64,000 nucleotides of DNA from Rhabditophanes sp. KR3021. Taxonomy: Eukaryota; Nematoda; Chromadorea; Rhabditida; Alloionematidae. The first letter of the stretch is position 1, and each line of letters starts with the position of its first letter. The position numbers and the translations under genes are program-made. Positions 43,801 to 59,100 of the stretch are shown here, one piece after another. A model generated the notes under the pieces. It was not told the origin of the DNA, did no database searches, and saw nothing but the letters and a program-made list of their open reading frames with translations. Where the stretch lies: the NCBI GenBank assembly GCA_963281155.1, contig CAUJLY010000002.1:2728001-2792000 (forward strand). The letters run 5' to 3'.

Positions 43801-46800
43801 TTTGTTGATGGTAAAGATTACCAAAAAGAAGGTAAGAATAGCGGGAGTTTTAGTTACGTACAAACATTATCAATAAATCGTTTCTTAAAATTCATGGACA
43901 CTTTTACCTGACAAAGACATATACACAACATAACTGGAGATTAATAGTTATTATTGTTATTTTTTTACTTAATTCGACTAAGAAGATGAAGATGTGGATA
44001 AACATTAAAATGACAGGATTTTGTAAATGATGAAGTGAAGAGATATAAATAATTGTTGGTAGGGAATCAAGGTAAAGGATAATATATTATAAAAAAGATA
44101 TTTGAACTGAGAGAGTGATAATATGTTATAGGTAGATTGAAGAAATGTACAAAATCTTAAGAATGTATAAAGTTACTGATATTATGTCAAGACACATGCA
44201 CGTGTGTAGACTGCATTTAAATCAAGTTCTCAAGCAATTGTCCTGTTGATGAAATGTGATTACAGTGATTGAGGGTAAAAAAAGACTATGTAATCATAGG
44301 GTTAACTTTTGGTTACACGAAAGCTTTGTCTAAAATGAAATATAAATTGAACAACAAAATATTTCGGAAGACTTACACTCGTTCATCTCGATCAACCTAC
44401 TGACGCCCTCGAATCATCATCCTCAGCTTAGATTTAAAATTGAAGGAGGGGTAATAAAGTTTAAGTGGGAAGCAAATAGTTTAATATGTACAATATGTGT
44501 TTTTGTCTTGAATGGCAATTTAGGATCAACAGCTAGGATCTCAATAAAAAGAGAAGTCGTCGATCAGCGAAAGGATTAACACTACAGAGGCAAATATCAA
44601 ATTGGACAGGATAGAAGTATTAAAAAAGATATAAATAAAAAGACATCAATTCATTTGATTGTATTTACAATGAATCCAGTTGACAGAATTGGTTTGGTAT
44701 AAAAAGTTTTACCCCACTCAGTTAAAACGGCTAATGGTTTGATTAATAAAAAGTAGTCAGATGCGATATTGTTAAGTAAAAGTATTATTTATAGCTCTAT
44801 CAATTCAAAATAATCTAGAGTGAGAAGTTTAACTAAAAAATAAAACCGAGACAGGAAAATAGATGATTTGACTTTAAGAAATATGTGTTATTCTGCATTT
44901 TATACTGCTTAATGTTGTGAAACTTAATGAATCACTCAGAGAAAAAGATATGTTTAGGGTTTTAAAACTCAACATCTGTTAAAAAAGGAAACAATATTGT
45001 GCATATTTTAGAAATGAATTAATCATCTTACACACACTTAAGAAGTTTAATATTTATTGTTATGGCAAAAGACCTTTTTAATTTGTTAAGATATTTCATT
45101 ATCAATTGGAATCAACTTTTTATTAGCTAACACATTAACCTTACAATCATATTTTAAAAGTAACTAACAGGTGGCGAGTCTAGTATTTCGAAAAAAATAT
45201 GCCTGCTGGGTTGATGATTATTCAAAATAAAAATGACTTTCACCATTGATGAACACTCAGCATTTTGACTATGAACGTGATTCATATTGAATGGAAAATT
45301 AAATTGTTGACACAATCATATATTCAAAGATTCTTTAAAATAATGGTTTTGGGAATTGATCCAAATAATAGAGTTTAATGTAGATATATTAAGTCGAAAG
45401 TTTATCTACATTTTTATCATACATCTTTCAATCATGTTCATTCAATTGAAACAACTAAATTCTGCAGTTATTGTAATTTTTTATTATTGCAATATCACAG
45501 TTTAATCATGGCCTACTACTTAGTTGAGATCTTTAATAATCAAAGTTGCCATAGATTTAATAATTTTTGAATGGTAATAATGTTTTGTAACGCATTTAAA
45601 ATTAAGCTAAGTTAAAAGCAAATACAATTAATTGAAACAATATTTAACATGTGTTGTTCTGTCCAGCTCCAAATGTACAAAATTATAAAAGCATGGTACT
45701 TGTAAGTTAAACTTCGTATATGTCTTCTAAACATTAGTTTGAGGAATCGCACTTTAAATCAAATCATTATATCACTTTATTAGAAAGGAATAAGGGAAAT
45801 GTAGTTATTAAATTGCAGTATCTTCAAATTACAACTTACAATACCTATTAACTACCATGTTCCTTTAGCCCAGTAATATAATATTTTCATTTTAAATACA
45901 TATATGGAAAATTGAAAAGATGCCTATTGCACCAGTAAAACAAGGCGGTTATTATGTGATAACTTAATTATAAATAAAGAATTCATTATGATGCAATCCA
46001 ATTTATGATCAATCTTTCAAATAATGTAAAAATTTAAACATTATTTATAATTTAAACCGAAATATTATTTAAAAATAAAATTGATTTGCTTTGATAACTT
46101 ACTAAGTTAACTCCTATTTGCTATCAAATTTATCTTTTAACACCAACATAGAAACAATTACAAAAAAGATAACAAGATAATTATATTTTGACTGTATTTG
46201 AAATAAGCATAATAATTAACAAGTTAAACTCAACAAATTTTATTATGTAATTCCAAACATACTTTCAACCAACAAAACCGAAATTCATTTAGAACTTGAC
46301 AAAAGCCTTCTTGGCACGACCGCGTGAGTGAACCTTCAAGACATTGAATCTGACGGTCTTAGAAAGAGGACGGCATTCTCCGACAGTGACGATATCTCCT
46401 GCGATCAAATCGCTAAAATAATAACAATTATTATAAAGATTAGAGCCTTTTTGACTTACCGGAAAGCTGGTGAGCAATGAGCGGCCAAGTTCTTGTGACG
46501 TTTTTCGTAACGACGGTATTTTGGGATATAGTGAAGATAATCACGTCTCAAAACAACAGTCTTTTGCATCTTTCTTTTGGTGACGACTCCGGTAAGAATT
46601 CTTCCTCTAATGCTAACGTTTCCAGTGAATGGACATTTGGCGTCAATGTATTGGCCAGTGGTGGCTTCCTTTGGGGTCTTGAATCCAAGTCCGATGGATT
46701 TGACGTATCTTTTCTTGAGAAGTCCAGCGGTACCTTCAGTCTTCGAGAAGATAGCCTTTGGGTTTTGGAATACAGCGGATTGCTTTTGATAAGCCCTCTC

Positions 46801-49800
46801 GGTTTGCTCAGCCATGTTGCTTTTTTAACCTGAAAGTGTAAAACTGTTAAAACTGTTAAAAATGCCCCAAATAATTGCAAAAAATAGTTTATCGTATTCG
46901 TAAAAATTATATAAATATTTTTAATAGGGAAAGGTGCCGCAAAATTTATTTTAAATATCGAAATTGAAGGCAAAAAGATTCTAAAATGTTCTAAATTGCC
47001 TGTATGGGTTGACAGACAGTCGTTATGAGAAAATGTGTATACACCCAATTGGTAAAGTGACACACTAAACTTAAACATTTGGCTTTCGTTTATTCAACAG
47101 CGACCACTAACATTTAGATAAGGAATCACTTGATTGATTTCAAACTTGAATCAAAGATATGTAATTTAATGAATGAATATGATAGTAGGTAAATTAAGAT
47201 CAGTTTACAATAATTAAATAATATAAGTTAATGGAGTGAGATTTGTGGTTAAAATAATAAAATTTGAATAAAATAGTTTGTAAGAAGACAAATTTGTGAA
47301 TATAACAACAAAATATGAGTGAAATTGGTTAAAAGAATGCTAAAGCCAAAGAAATTAAAATGTGCGAATAAAACAACAAAATTTGAATAACATAGTCTAA
47401 AAAAGGATATTTAAAGACTTAAAAAAGACTTTTAATCTGCTCATGTTATGTGTGAAAAGTTTTGTGTCAACATGTATTCTGCCCCAACTGGTAGTCAATT
47501 TTATGTCAAATCTTTGAGCACACAATCTACTCAATTTGGAACGTCTTCCTTTAACCCTAGTCAAGTTGACTCTTGTGTTACTGCTAGTCGTGGAGTGTCT
47601 CCTTCAGCTGGATCCCGTTACTCTGTTGCTGCTGGGGAATCTTTTGCCAAGTACGGTTCTCAATACTCAGACTGCACAACTGCTAATCCTTTTTCCGAAG
47701 CTGATTTTGAGATAAAAACAGCTCGTACTGTATCTAAAGAAGATCAAGCATCTGAGTACACTTGTATACAACGGTCTGATTATGACCTCAAAAATGAATG
47801 TGAAGATCAACCTCTCCGTTTGAAAGAAGTCAAAAGTAGCTATTGCTTTGCTCCTGGTTTTGTTACCGTCAAGACAGTTCCTTCTCAATACCATATCAAG
47901 GAGCTCCACACCTTTGCCCCAATCTTCCAACCTCAGTATCTTAGCACTTACGGGCCAGCTCAATCTGATTATGCATACAATAAAATGTGACTAATGTAAA
48001 TGAATTTATGGTAGTATTATGATATAACTAACTGTAGCACGAAAATACTAACATTAGTACATTTCTTTAATTGGTAATATTTTAAAAGGATAAATAAAAT
48101 ATATGTGTGCATTTTATCGTGTCATAAAGTCTAAGAGATTAGTGTATTAAAAATAAAATATTACAAAGTAAAGTGTCTAAGGCTGCGTCTCCAACTTCTT
48201 AACATAATAATATTGAACCAGTGCATCCACATTTTGCTTAAAGTTTTCTAGATGGAGAGCGATATGTTCAATGCAAATATCATCATACCCGTCTTTTCCT
48301 AAAGCGACATGTTTCAAGATCGTTTTACGATATGGAGCTGCATGAATAACTATTTTGAATAAGTTTTTGGCCAAAAAATTATGGTGTCTTTTCAAAGTTG
48401 ATTCATATGCTGTTCTGATCAGCGCTGTCAAGTTTTCGGAGCTTGATTTATCTTCGCTTGCTTGGTATTGTTTAACCATTAATGACAACATTTCAAGCAT
48501 AAATTCTAAGCCTCTCTTCAGCCATAGTAAGCCTTCTGTGGCATGTCCGAGTTTAGCGTTGTTGTCAATTAAATCCTGGTCAATCAAACTTTCAATAGTA
48601 TTCATACGTTCCTTGTTTGACTCAAACTTGGTACGGACTTTAATGACATTACCCATGATGTCTTGTTTTACAGGATTGAAAGCTGCTCCGAAAAATCCCA
48701 CAAAATCAGCAATTCCTTGACAGGCTTTCAAAAATTGCTCCGTTGGAACTTGTCCGCTTACCAAATGGGGGAACATCTTGTCTTCGTAAGCAAAATAAGT
48801 GTCAGCCATAACTCTATAATTAAATAAGGTAAATTAATAAACAAATGAAAAATAGTTAATAAATGAATATGGGTTATCATAACAAAAGTAAACCAAATTA
48901 ATATGGGGTAACGCAAATTAAAATAAGTTAAGATAAGGTAAATAAAATATCGAACGTCCAAATAGAACGTTTGTGTGTAAGAATGAGCTAGCCGACTTTG
49001 TTTTTAAGTCTACTTGAAGTTGATAGAACTAGTATATAATAGTTAACTTTCTTATTGAGTAAGATTAAAAATTATTATACAAATTCGTTATTTTTATACT
49101 TATTTAAGAAAGTGATTGATCAGTCGGAAGTTATATCACAATAATATGTACTTCATATATTTAATGTGGCAAAAATGACTCATAACTATTGAACGTTTGA
49201 TTATTTGGAAGGTTATTTTGTCTTACTTTCACGTAAATCAATTCTTGCAAATGCTCTTTGTTTCCTGCTTTTGGGTTGTTTTGAATATAGGTGCTCAGAT
49301 CTTGAAACGTCTTTGCCTGTGAACAGTTTTGTAGAACGCGTACCTAATATTTAATTGAGCTATCATTTTAAAATGTTTGATTACTCTCTTCCTCACTGCA
49401 ACAAAAGAGCATTCTCAAATATTTTATTTGCTCACTCGTTGGCTTATTTTTTAACCATCAATTTAGTAGTAGCCACAAATGATAAGACAACACATCAGCC
49501 ATTCTTAATTCAACGTGTCCCCAAATTTTGAATATGTACAGTAAGATACTTCGTTTTGGGATCATTTTTCAATTTATTTGAATGGCTCGCTGTCGTGTTG
49601 CGTTAGTTATCGAGCGATGCTCTACCCAAATTATTTGTTATAATTTTGCATTTATATATCGACGCTTTATAACAAAATGAGTATTGAGTATATTTATTAG
49701 TTGGTTGCACATTACTTTATGCTTTTAATTTGGTGCTATTTTAAATCAACATAAACTAATCTTTTATACTTTCAGAAACCTAGCTTCAGTGAAAATGTTC

Positions 49801-49846
49801 GCCCAAAGACTCGCCACTCCACTCGCCCGTGCCCTCGTAAGTTTAA

Positions 49847-50188
<342 letters not shown>

Positions 50189-53100
50189 TAAATTTCATAG
50201 AAATTATACGTGCCCTAAACGATACTGTAGGAGTCATTATATTTTCTCTGTTTTGTTGATAATTGAAATGACAATAAATATGAGATGTATTCTAAATAAC
50301 TGATTTTTTTATAAAATTATAATTATAAACCGTTATTTCATTCTTTTTCTCAAATAATACGCAAAATTATATGAACACATTTATTTGACTATATATTTTC
50401 AATACTTTTTCGATCTGTTGTAAAATAGCGATGTCCGCTATGCAAATCAATGACGACGATTCTAGCAAAAGTGTCTTTTAGCATAATAACTATGCTATAT
50501 AATTTGATAAAAGTATGTATAAACATATTTGTATAATACATATTTACTAGACAACCAATTAATTGTATTAAAAAGATACAGGTTGAAGTATTTTTTGATT
50601 TTTAATTAAATTGCAGATTCGTAGGAATCTGGGTATAGATAATTACAAATGAGAACGTTTATTTAAGAAAAAGCCTCCTTATAAATGAGATAAATATGCA
50701 TATTGGATAGGAAATAAGAATAATGAAAGTGTATGCTAATTTATCTAACTTATCATCATAAATAAACAGTGCAGTTAATTGTATTTGAAAGATCCACCAT
50801 AAAATACTTTTTGATCATAAAATTTTATTAAATAAGCAACTAATTCGAGATCACCGAACATACTTTACAAACAAATTAAAAGAATGTAGAATAGAATTAG
50901 TGTTAATTATTAGTTTAAAATTCTTCATCGCCAAAGCTTTCTTCTCCTCCGACAAAAGCTCCGTCAGGGCCATAGATGATATCAGCGTTGCGGTTTTTTA
51001 ATCCCGAGTTTCTTTTTCTGTAAGAGTCCTGATAAATACTTATGAGAGAAGTTTGCATGACATCACTAGATGTCCGACTACTTTGGGATGCCTCCATTGG
51101 ATAACCATTGAAACGTTTGGTGGTTGAGCAAGAAACTGGCCTAGGACTTTGTTCATCCTTTCTGGGGGTTGTAAAACTAGAGCGGAGTTTGACGGACTGG
51201 CTCATTGTACCCGAAGAACTGTCACTATGTTCTAGTTCAGAAGCATATACTGATTGAGTTAGTTCTTCACAACGATACTTCAAAAAATCATTTTCCTTTG
51301 ACAGAGAATCGTTGAAACTTTTGTTTAAGTTGGCTTCTTGGTGAGCTTCTTCCACTTTTTTAGCCAATGCCTTTTGAGTACTTTTCTGAAGTTCAAATTG
51401 AGAAGACAAATCTGCAAGCTTTACCGTCAATTTTCTAATTTTTATGTCTTTTCCTGCAATAGTGTCATTCTCGAGTATAAGTTTTTCATTTTGCCGTCTC
51501 AGATTTTTAGCTTCTTCGGTTCGCATATCAAATGCCTAAATTCGAAAATAATTAGATAAATTACTGATATTTAATGTTGAAATTCAACGTATTTTTTAAT
51601 AAACAGTTTTATAAACTTGACTAAATGTCTTCATGTGCATTTTGGGAAACGAGTCCCTTTTAAATGTTAAATGGCATTAGATTACATAATCGTAATTTGC
51701 CGTTGACTTAAAATGAAGCGTCCTGGAAGAGATTCAAACGATGGTCGTCCAATCAAGATTCCCAACCTGGACGGAGCTTTTAGACTATCAAGAGACACGC
51801 CAATTAATCAAGAAGAGAATCAGGGTAGTTTATAATGAACTTAGTTTCATCAATATTCAAAATGTTTAAGCGAAGATATAGTATCGAGTCAGAGGATGTG
51901 GGAACTCTCAACTAGTGAAATTAGAAGAAGTGTTTCTGCTCATGAAAAATTCAATACTGTAGCTGAAAAATACGACAGTTTTAGAATCTGACATGGTTAC
52001 TACGGGTACTAAATATCCAAACAGCAATGCCGTAAATTTGGTAGTTTTGTAGAACCTTTTAATTGTATACTTTATAAAACTTTTAATTTAATTGTATGCC
52101 CTTAAATTTACATGATTCAGACTACTTATTTCAGCATAAAGAGTTTTTATCTTTTCGTCATTGCTCTTAGCTAGTGTTGCTTGCAAGTCTCTTTTTTCTT
52201 TTTGTAACTGTTCGTTTTGCTTTTCGAACTCTCCTAGCCTTCCATCTAAATCCGAAATTTTACTTTGATATTGTGTATGTGCAGTGTCTAGTTGTTCATT
52301 AAACTCGTGCCGCGCTTTTTCCAACTGAAATAAGAAATGTTAATTTGTGTTAATGAAAGTGTGCACAATTGATCTTATCCAAAAGTAGCGGGGTTTCTTT
52401 GTTTAGAGATGGTAAATCAGATTGCAATAAACGAATAGGGCTTTTATGCATAACCTAATTTCCCAAATCCTTTTAAAGCTCCAGATCTTATTCCTGATAA
52501 TAAACATACCTCTTCATGATTTTTGGTTTTCTCAGTTTCCAAATTATGATTAAATCGAGTTGTGACTATAATAAAGATAGCCATAAATACAAATTGCCCG
52601 CAGATATATATAAGTAATTTTAGAAGTGACCAGTGGTAAGCATAATGAAGCTCTTGAACAATTGCTATTGAACTTAATAAGTATGAAAAAAAGCCTACTA
52701 AAGTTGATAATAAAACCCAATCTACTGTTGCTTTTTTGCCAATATTTGGAACATTTGAAGACTTTTTAATAGTTGTGTTATTAATTGGTAACAACAAGTC
52801 TTCTGAATTATTGCCTTTCTTATTGTTAGAAATTATGTTGTTTTGATCAACATGTAGGATATTAGAGGATATCCAAGTCATAATAAATACTAACTTTCTG
52901 AAACATTTGTAAGTAATGATTATTAACTTCATAAACAACATATAGACAATAATTATTGTCTTTCTAAAGAAAATACAGTGGATAATTATCAACTTTCAAA
53001 AAATAGTCTAGATGAGAATTAATAAAAGTACAGGCTATGATTATTAACTTATGATAATTTGTTTAAACAATCAAAGTATGTGCCAGCAAAAATGAAACCA

Positions 53101-56100
53101 TACACTAAATCACTTTATTTATATAAATATAGGGTTGATCTGTTTAATGATGGGGTAAAGAGATAAGATTGACTGATGCACATTAAAGGACTTTTGACAT
53201 TAAAAGGATCACTCGTATTATTTTCAAACTATAAAACTATATGTTTCACGCGGTTTTAACAGCGAGTGAAGTAAATATTGAAGAGATTGGAAGAAGGTAT
53301 GATTAAATTATGGCGATAAGTGTCATTTCATTTCTGTAAAAAAGTAAAGAACATTAAAGATGGTTTTATTACCACTGGTCATAAAGTTGTTTTTGTTCTA
53401 AATTTGATTTTTATTAACTTACCTTTAATGAGTTCGTCATTTAAATTACTTATTTTAGTTTCCCAATTATCTTGCCATTGTTTTTTGATTGAGATCTCTC
53501 GAGCATGCCTGGCATTTGCTGCAGCTAATTGGCAATTTATATTGTTTAAGGCAATTGCCATTACCAAAGCGGCATCTGCATTTTGCTTCAACATCATTTC
53601 CTTGTCAACCGAAATAACTGTTTTTGCATGATCCCCTTGCTTAGCTTTATTTAGATCAAGTTTCCTCGAAAGTGTCGATGTGGTCGATAATACACCAGAT
53701 GCTTGAGATCCTTTTCTTGAATGTGCAATAGCTGGAGCAAATGATGAGGTTGGGCGATTGATTCTGGATGACATTGTAGTTCTTGTTGGTATCACAGCAT
53801 TCACAGGTTTCTCAACTTTAGTAGCTCGGGCACTGGCAGTTGCTTCAATCTTTTTAGAAATAGGTAGTTTTTTAACATTATTTGGCGGGACACTTTTCCC
53901 ATTCACATCAGTAGTTGTCCGTAAGGGAACTCTCTTGGAAATAGGTGCAGTATTTTTGGAAGCAACGTTTACTGGTTTATTCATATCTATAAAAATAAAA
54001 TTATCTATCTAAATTAATTAAATTGCCTATTTATTTGATTGAAAGTCTCATATTGTTTATATAAACCATCATCGCTATAAATTTATTTAAACTATATAAT
54101 ATGTCATTTTTAAAGCGGCAAGTTTATAATTGAAAAGAGCGAGTGGCGAGTATTGGCCACTATTAAATGAATGCAATGAATGTTAAGTCAGAGTAAATAA
54201 TTTTTCAAATAGAAATAACAAACAATGATGTTTGGATGTCATAACATTGACTGTTACCAAACAAGCCCTGAATAATAGGAAAAATTGTCTAGAGACATTT
54301 CTTCACTTAAAACTAATTTACATGAATCAAGCTGGAGGTTTAAAAAATGTACATGGTGAGGATGTGTTGTTTAAAATACCACATATTTCTAGTTTACTCA
54401 AAAGCAATAACTATAAATGGTAGAATCGAGTGGTAGCTATTAGAAATGAGCAAGTTTTTTGCCTCCTCCTAAGTATTCTCCTATATACAATGCATTTTAA
54501 AAAGTTGTGTCAAAAGGAAAGTATTAATGGTTTTAACTAGTCAAAAAGTTTTGCCCACAAATTTGGACTATGTTACCTTCCGTAGAACCCTTACAACTTC
54601 CTGTCTTGTTTTCGGATAGCTGCACTTTGATAGTAGAAGTTACTACCTTTTTGGGTCTATTCTTTTCCGCTTCGAGTGAAGCCTTTATTTGATCCATTAG
54701 AATTTGGTGTTTGGATTTAGGCTTCGGTGGTCGAATTATTTTGGGAACATCGCTAGCTTTTGCAGATTCTAAAACAGAGACCCGGTCTTTCTTTTGAACT
54801 CTAGTTGTTGTAGCTACATTGCTCGTACTTTTACCCTTTGCCTTAGCTTCTGCAGCGGCTTTTTCAGCTTTTAGTCTTCGTGCCTCGGCACTTTTTGATT
54901 CAACCGGAGGATTATTTTGCAGAGTTGCTTTTAATAAACGTGCTGATGCATTTTTTAGTTGCTCAATACTGGGCCGACTGGTAGTCATTTTGGGCGTTGT
55001 CGACCCATTGTCGTTTTTACCATCAACCGACTTCGAAACATCCCCATTACTTGTGGTGCAGCTTTGAATGTTTCCACGCACGTCTTCAGTACTGCGAATA
55101 GTGTTAGTACCTCCAAACGAAGATTCCCTACTGCTTTCCGAACATAAATTAAATCCATCTTCATCATCTTGCTCTTCTTCGCAAATTCTTCTAGTTCGCT
55201 CTAAATCAATTTCTTCATCCGAATCTTCTACGAAAGTTTGGCATATTGCCCTGTTAACATTATCGGCATGAGGCGTTTCAATATCAGGTGGCGTTTCCGA
55301 GTCATCGTCAAATGAATCATAGGTAGTTTGGTTCCCTTGGATGATCATATAATTTACCATTTGTCGTTTCCCATAAACAGTTGGCAACAAATTTGGATCG
55401 AGTGTTGGATGATCAAGTATTCGGGAAGCTGACACTGAAATGGGAATAAATATTGACTTACTTATTATAGAACATTAAATAGTAAAAAACATAATTTAGT
55501 AAAGTTGCAGTTTAAATAGTTGGTAACAACAAATAAACAATACATTTACAACGTAACGAAATAACTTACTATCTTCTTCAGTATCTGTAGTATAATTTAG
55601 CTCACCAGAACCATAGTTGAAGTTGACATCTTCAGTACGTGCAGTCGAGACAAGAGAAGTACCATTATGAGGATAAAAATCTGTAGACGTTTCCATTAAG
55701 TTTAACGAATTATATCTGTTATTTGATATTTGAGAGTCGTCCAAACCTCCGAAATTGGTTTTCTAAAAATTTAAGTAAACGTATAAATTTATAAATATGT
55801 GTATTATAGGAGTAGTAAGTGTCTAAAAAATTTCAATAAATCTTAGTCAATGTAGCCTTACTTTTGTTATCTAATCAAAAACAAAAAACTTAATATCACA
55901 AGTTTTGCTAGAATTGTTTGTTAACAATAACTAGACATCTTAATTATCAACCATTTAAGTAAGACAACTATACTAACTCATATAAATTCGAACACATATT
56001 ATCTAGTAGCGAATATTACTAAAGTAGCATTCTAGCTATAAACTATTTTGGAACAAATGAAATTAACTAATCTTTGACGTTGACATCAAAAATAGATGAA

Positions 56101-59100
56101 TAATGTTCTCCATCTACATATTTGTCCTGTCTCAATTAAATGATACAACAGGGTAGTACTTTTGACAAGTACTCTTTTCAATAAATAAAAAAGGTGATGT
56201 AAGATGATAGCTTTTTACTTTAACATTTATTAATATATAAAAGTCAAAAGATATTCAGGTGGCTTATCAATAAATGTGTATGTAAGTGAATATAGAATAT
56301 AAATAGACAAATTGATAACATTCAATTTTCGATTACTATGGATTAAAAACTACCTATTCCATCTAGCAACTTTAAATTATCATAATTTTGAAAAAAAACA
56401 TAAAAGAAGCTACTTACTGGTTTTCTAGAAATCGTATAAGTCGAGAAAGAATTAGCCATGTAATCTGAATTTGTTATGTCCGTATTGTTAAAAATCTAAA
56501 CAAAGATTATGTTAAGATACATACTAAGAATGTTTAAACAACATTATTTTATGATAGTCAAAAACACCACACAAATATAAAGAATGACAACAATATTTAA
56601 CCTAATACTTTTACAAAATAACAAAATGATGATAACAAATAAATATCCAAACACACAATCACAATATTTGGTGATATAAAATTAACTTACCTTCGAATTG
56701 GACATTATTGAGTCGGTTGATATATCCATCAAGTCATTGGGAAAATCATCGCTCCTACTGTTGTTCATTAATTTATGATTGTATTCTTTGCTATATCTTG
56801 GTTTGTAATATCCCGATGTTGCCAGATTAGGTATAGCTGATCGACTCAGTAGGGACTGGAAATGATAGTTTGTAATTAAAAAATATTTAACTTACATTAG
56901 GTCGGTTTATCTTTTTGTAACTCATATCCCGAATGTCTGTGGTTTCTAATGGGTTTTCGGATTTTGTTAGAAGAACTTTGTATAAAGGCGCAAAAATACA
57001 GTGATTTGCTTTGCCAACGAAGTATTGTATGCCTAAACGAAAGTACACGAATAAACAGTTATCCTTTAAAGAGAAATACCACATATCTCATAACTAATTA
57101 TACCACTATATAGTCATCATACTTATGTCCCAAATATTTTTTTATACAATTGTTTTAAATTTACCTAAATTATTTCAATTAAATTGAAGCTAATTATGGA
57201 GAACCAATAACTGATGATAAAGAGCACCAAATTAAAATTCTCAAAAAGATATCAATGGACATGGAAATTTCTCCATTTAAATTTACTCCAATGAATTTAT
57301 TTATGATGTATATGTCAGGTAATACCATTTCAATTTTTCCAATTGTGATGATTGGATCTATGTTTTGGAGACTAATAGGAGTTATTGTCACTGTTGGATC
57401 TATTATAAAGGAAATGGAAGGCCAATTATCAAGAAATTTAATCTTACACAAGATTATATTTGTTCTAGGAAATTTGGGTGCTTTGTTTTAGTTATCTAAT
57501 TATGTTTTGTGAAGACAGTGATTAGTAAAATGTTTTTGCTTAACATTCAAATTTGCTTCACTCATAACATTAAGTTGACATTGGAGCCCATTATCTTACA
57601 TGACATGTAAAGAAAAGAAAGTTAAGAGCTGAAATTGATGATAATTTTAAAAAAGAAAGGCAGTTGTCTGATGTTGAATTGTTGGAAAAGTGATGGGTGA
57701 ATTGAAGAAGGCCAAGACTCACAGTACAACTAAGGATGATCAGTCTATATAGGTCTTGGTTGATTTGCCTGCTGATGCTAAGTCGGCGTCTTTTAATGAT
57801 TACGGAATGGAATCTTCTATGATGATGTGTCTAAGAACGTCAAAAATAGACTTCGAGATCACATTTCAACCACACGGTTTTACAATAGGAGATTCATCCC
57901 CTTAAATGACAAAGAAACGCGAGTTTTGGATATTTTGGACAATAAGAGACAAATTGGATGAATTAAATGCAAACGAAGCCCTTGGGTTTGAGTATGCTGT
58001 CACAATGAATCTTCGAAATGTTTTAACCAACATTGATGGATCGGGAGAGTCGAACGGTGCAATGATTAAGAAGTATCAAGAAACTGTTAAAAGAATCTCT
58101 GAGATGGTTATCGACAAAATGTATTTTTCTTTAAAAGATACTTCTTAAATATATTCTATCTAATTCAAATTATTCTATCTCATTTAATATTTTTTGTCAC
58201 CCTTTCAATGAACGTTTTTGATCAGCTCCTATTTTGTATAAACGTTTTGATTGTTCTTTACTTACCTAAAATTAAAAATTAAAAATTATAAATTAAAATG
58301 AGTTCAACCTTCAAATGTTCCATCGTGTTTTCCAAAAGGCTCTTCTAATTCAACTCCACAAAATAGGCCTTCTTTTTTGTTGACTGTTCCAACAAACTTT
58401 AGAACCCCGTGATGAGAACCAGCAACAATGACTTCACTATTAATATCCTTTTCAGTGATAACATGTGACGAATCTGTTATGGACCGGTCCATAGACTTAT
58501 TCATTGTCCTTGATATTGTCGACATTTTAACATTCTTCTTCAAATAATAAATAAATTCGTTTAGGCTAAAAATATTGAAAGTACTATTTACATGATAATT
58601 AATTATGTCAGATATTGGATATAAAAGTGGTAAAAAGAACGATGAAGGTGTGTGTACGCACACATACAAATGTGCTATCAATTACCGTTAAATCATGCAT
58701 GAAGCCATTAATTTAAAAGAAATATATTAGTTGAATGCGATTTTGATAGATATTCAAATATTACTTAGAACAAATATACAAAGTAAGAAATAAAGCGGCG
58801 TCAAGTTGACGAAAATATGATTCAATTTTTTACATATGTCATTTTGGAAAGCAAATAATGTATGTGTAAAGATTATGTTTGTGAGTCAAAATGATTGAAA
58901 GTGGATTGTGTAAATATTACATAATAATTTGGGAGTTGATGCATGCGACTAGATAGATAATTATCAGTCTATAAAGCATAATTTGACAAAGGAAACTTTT
59001 GCATTGCTTAATGTTCGGAAATTGATGAAAAAACAGAGTTCATTTACAACAGCTGGTTTAATCGAAAGTATGGCAGGGAGATGTGTTTATTTGTATTTAC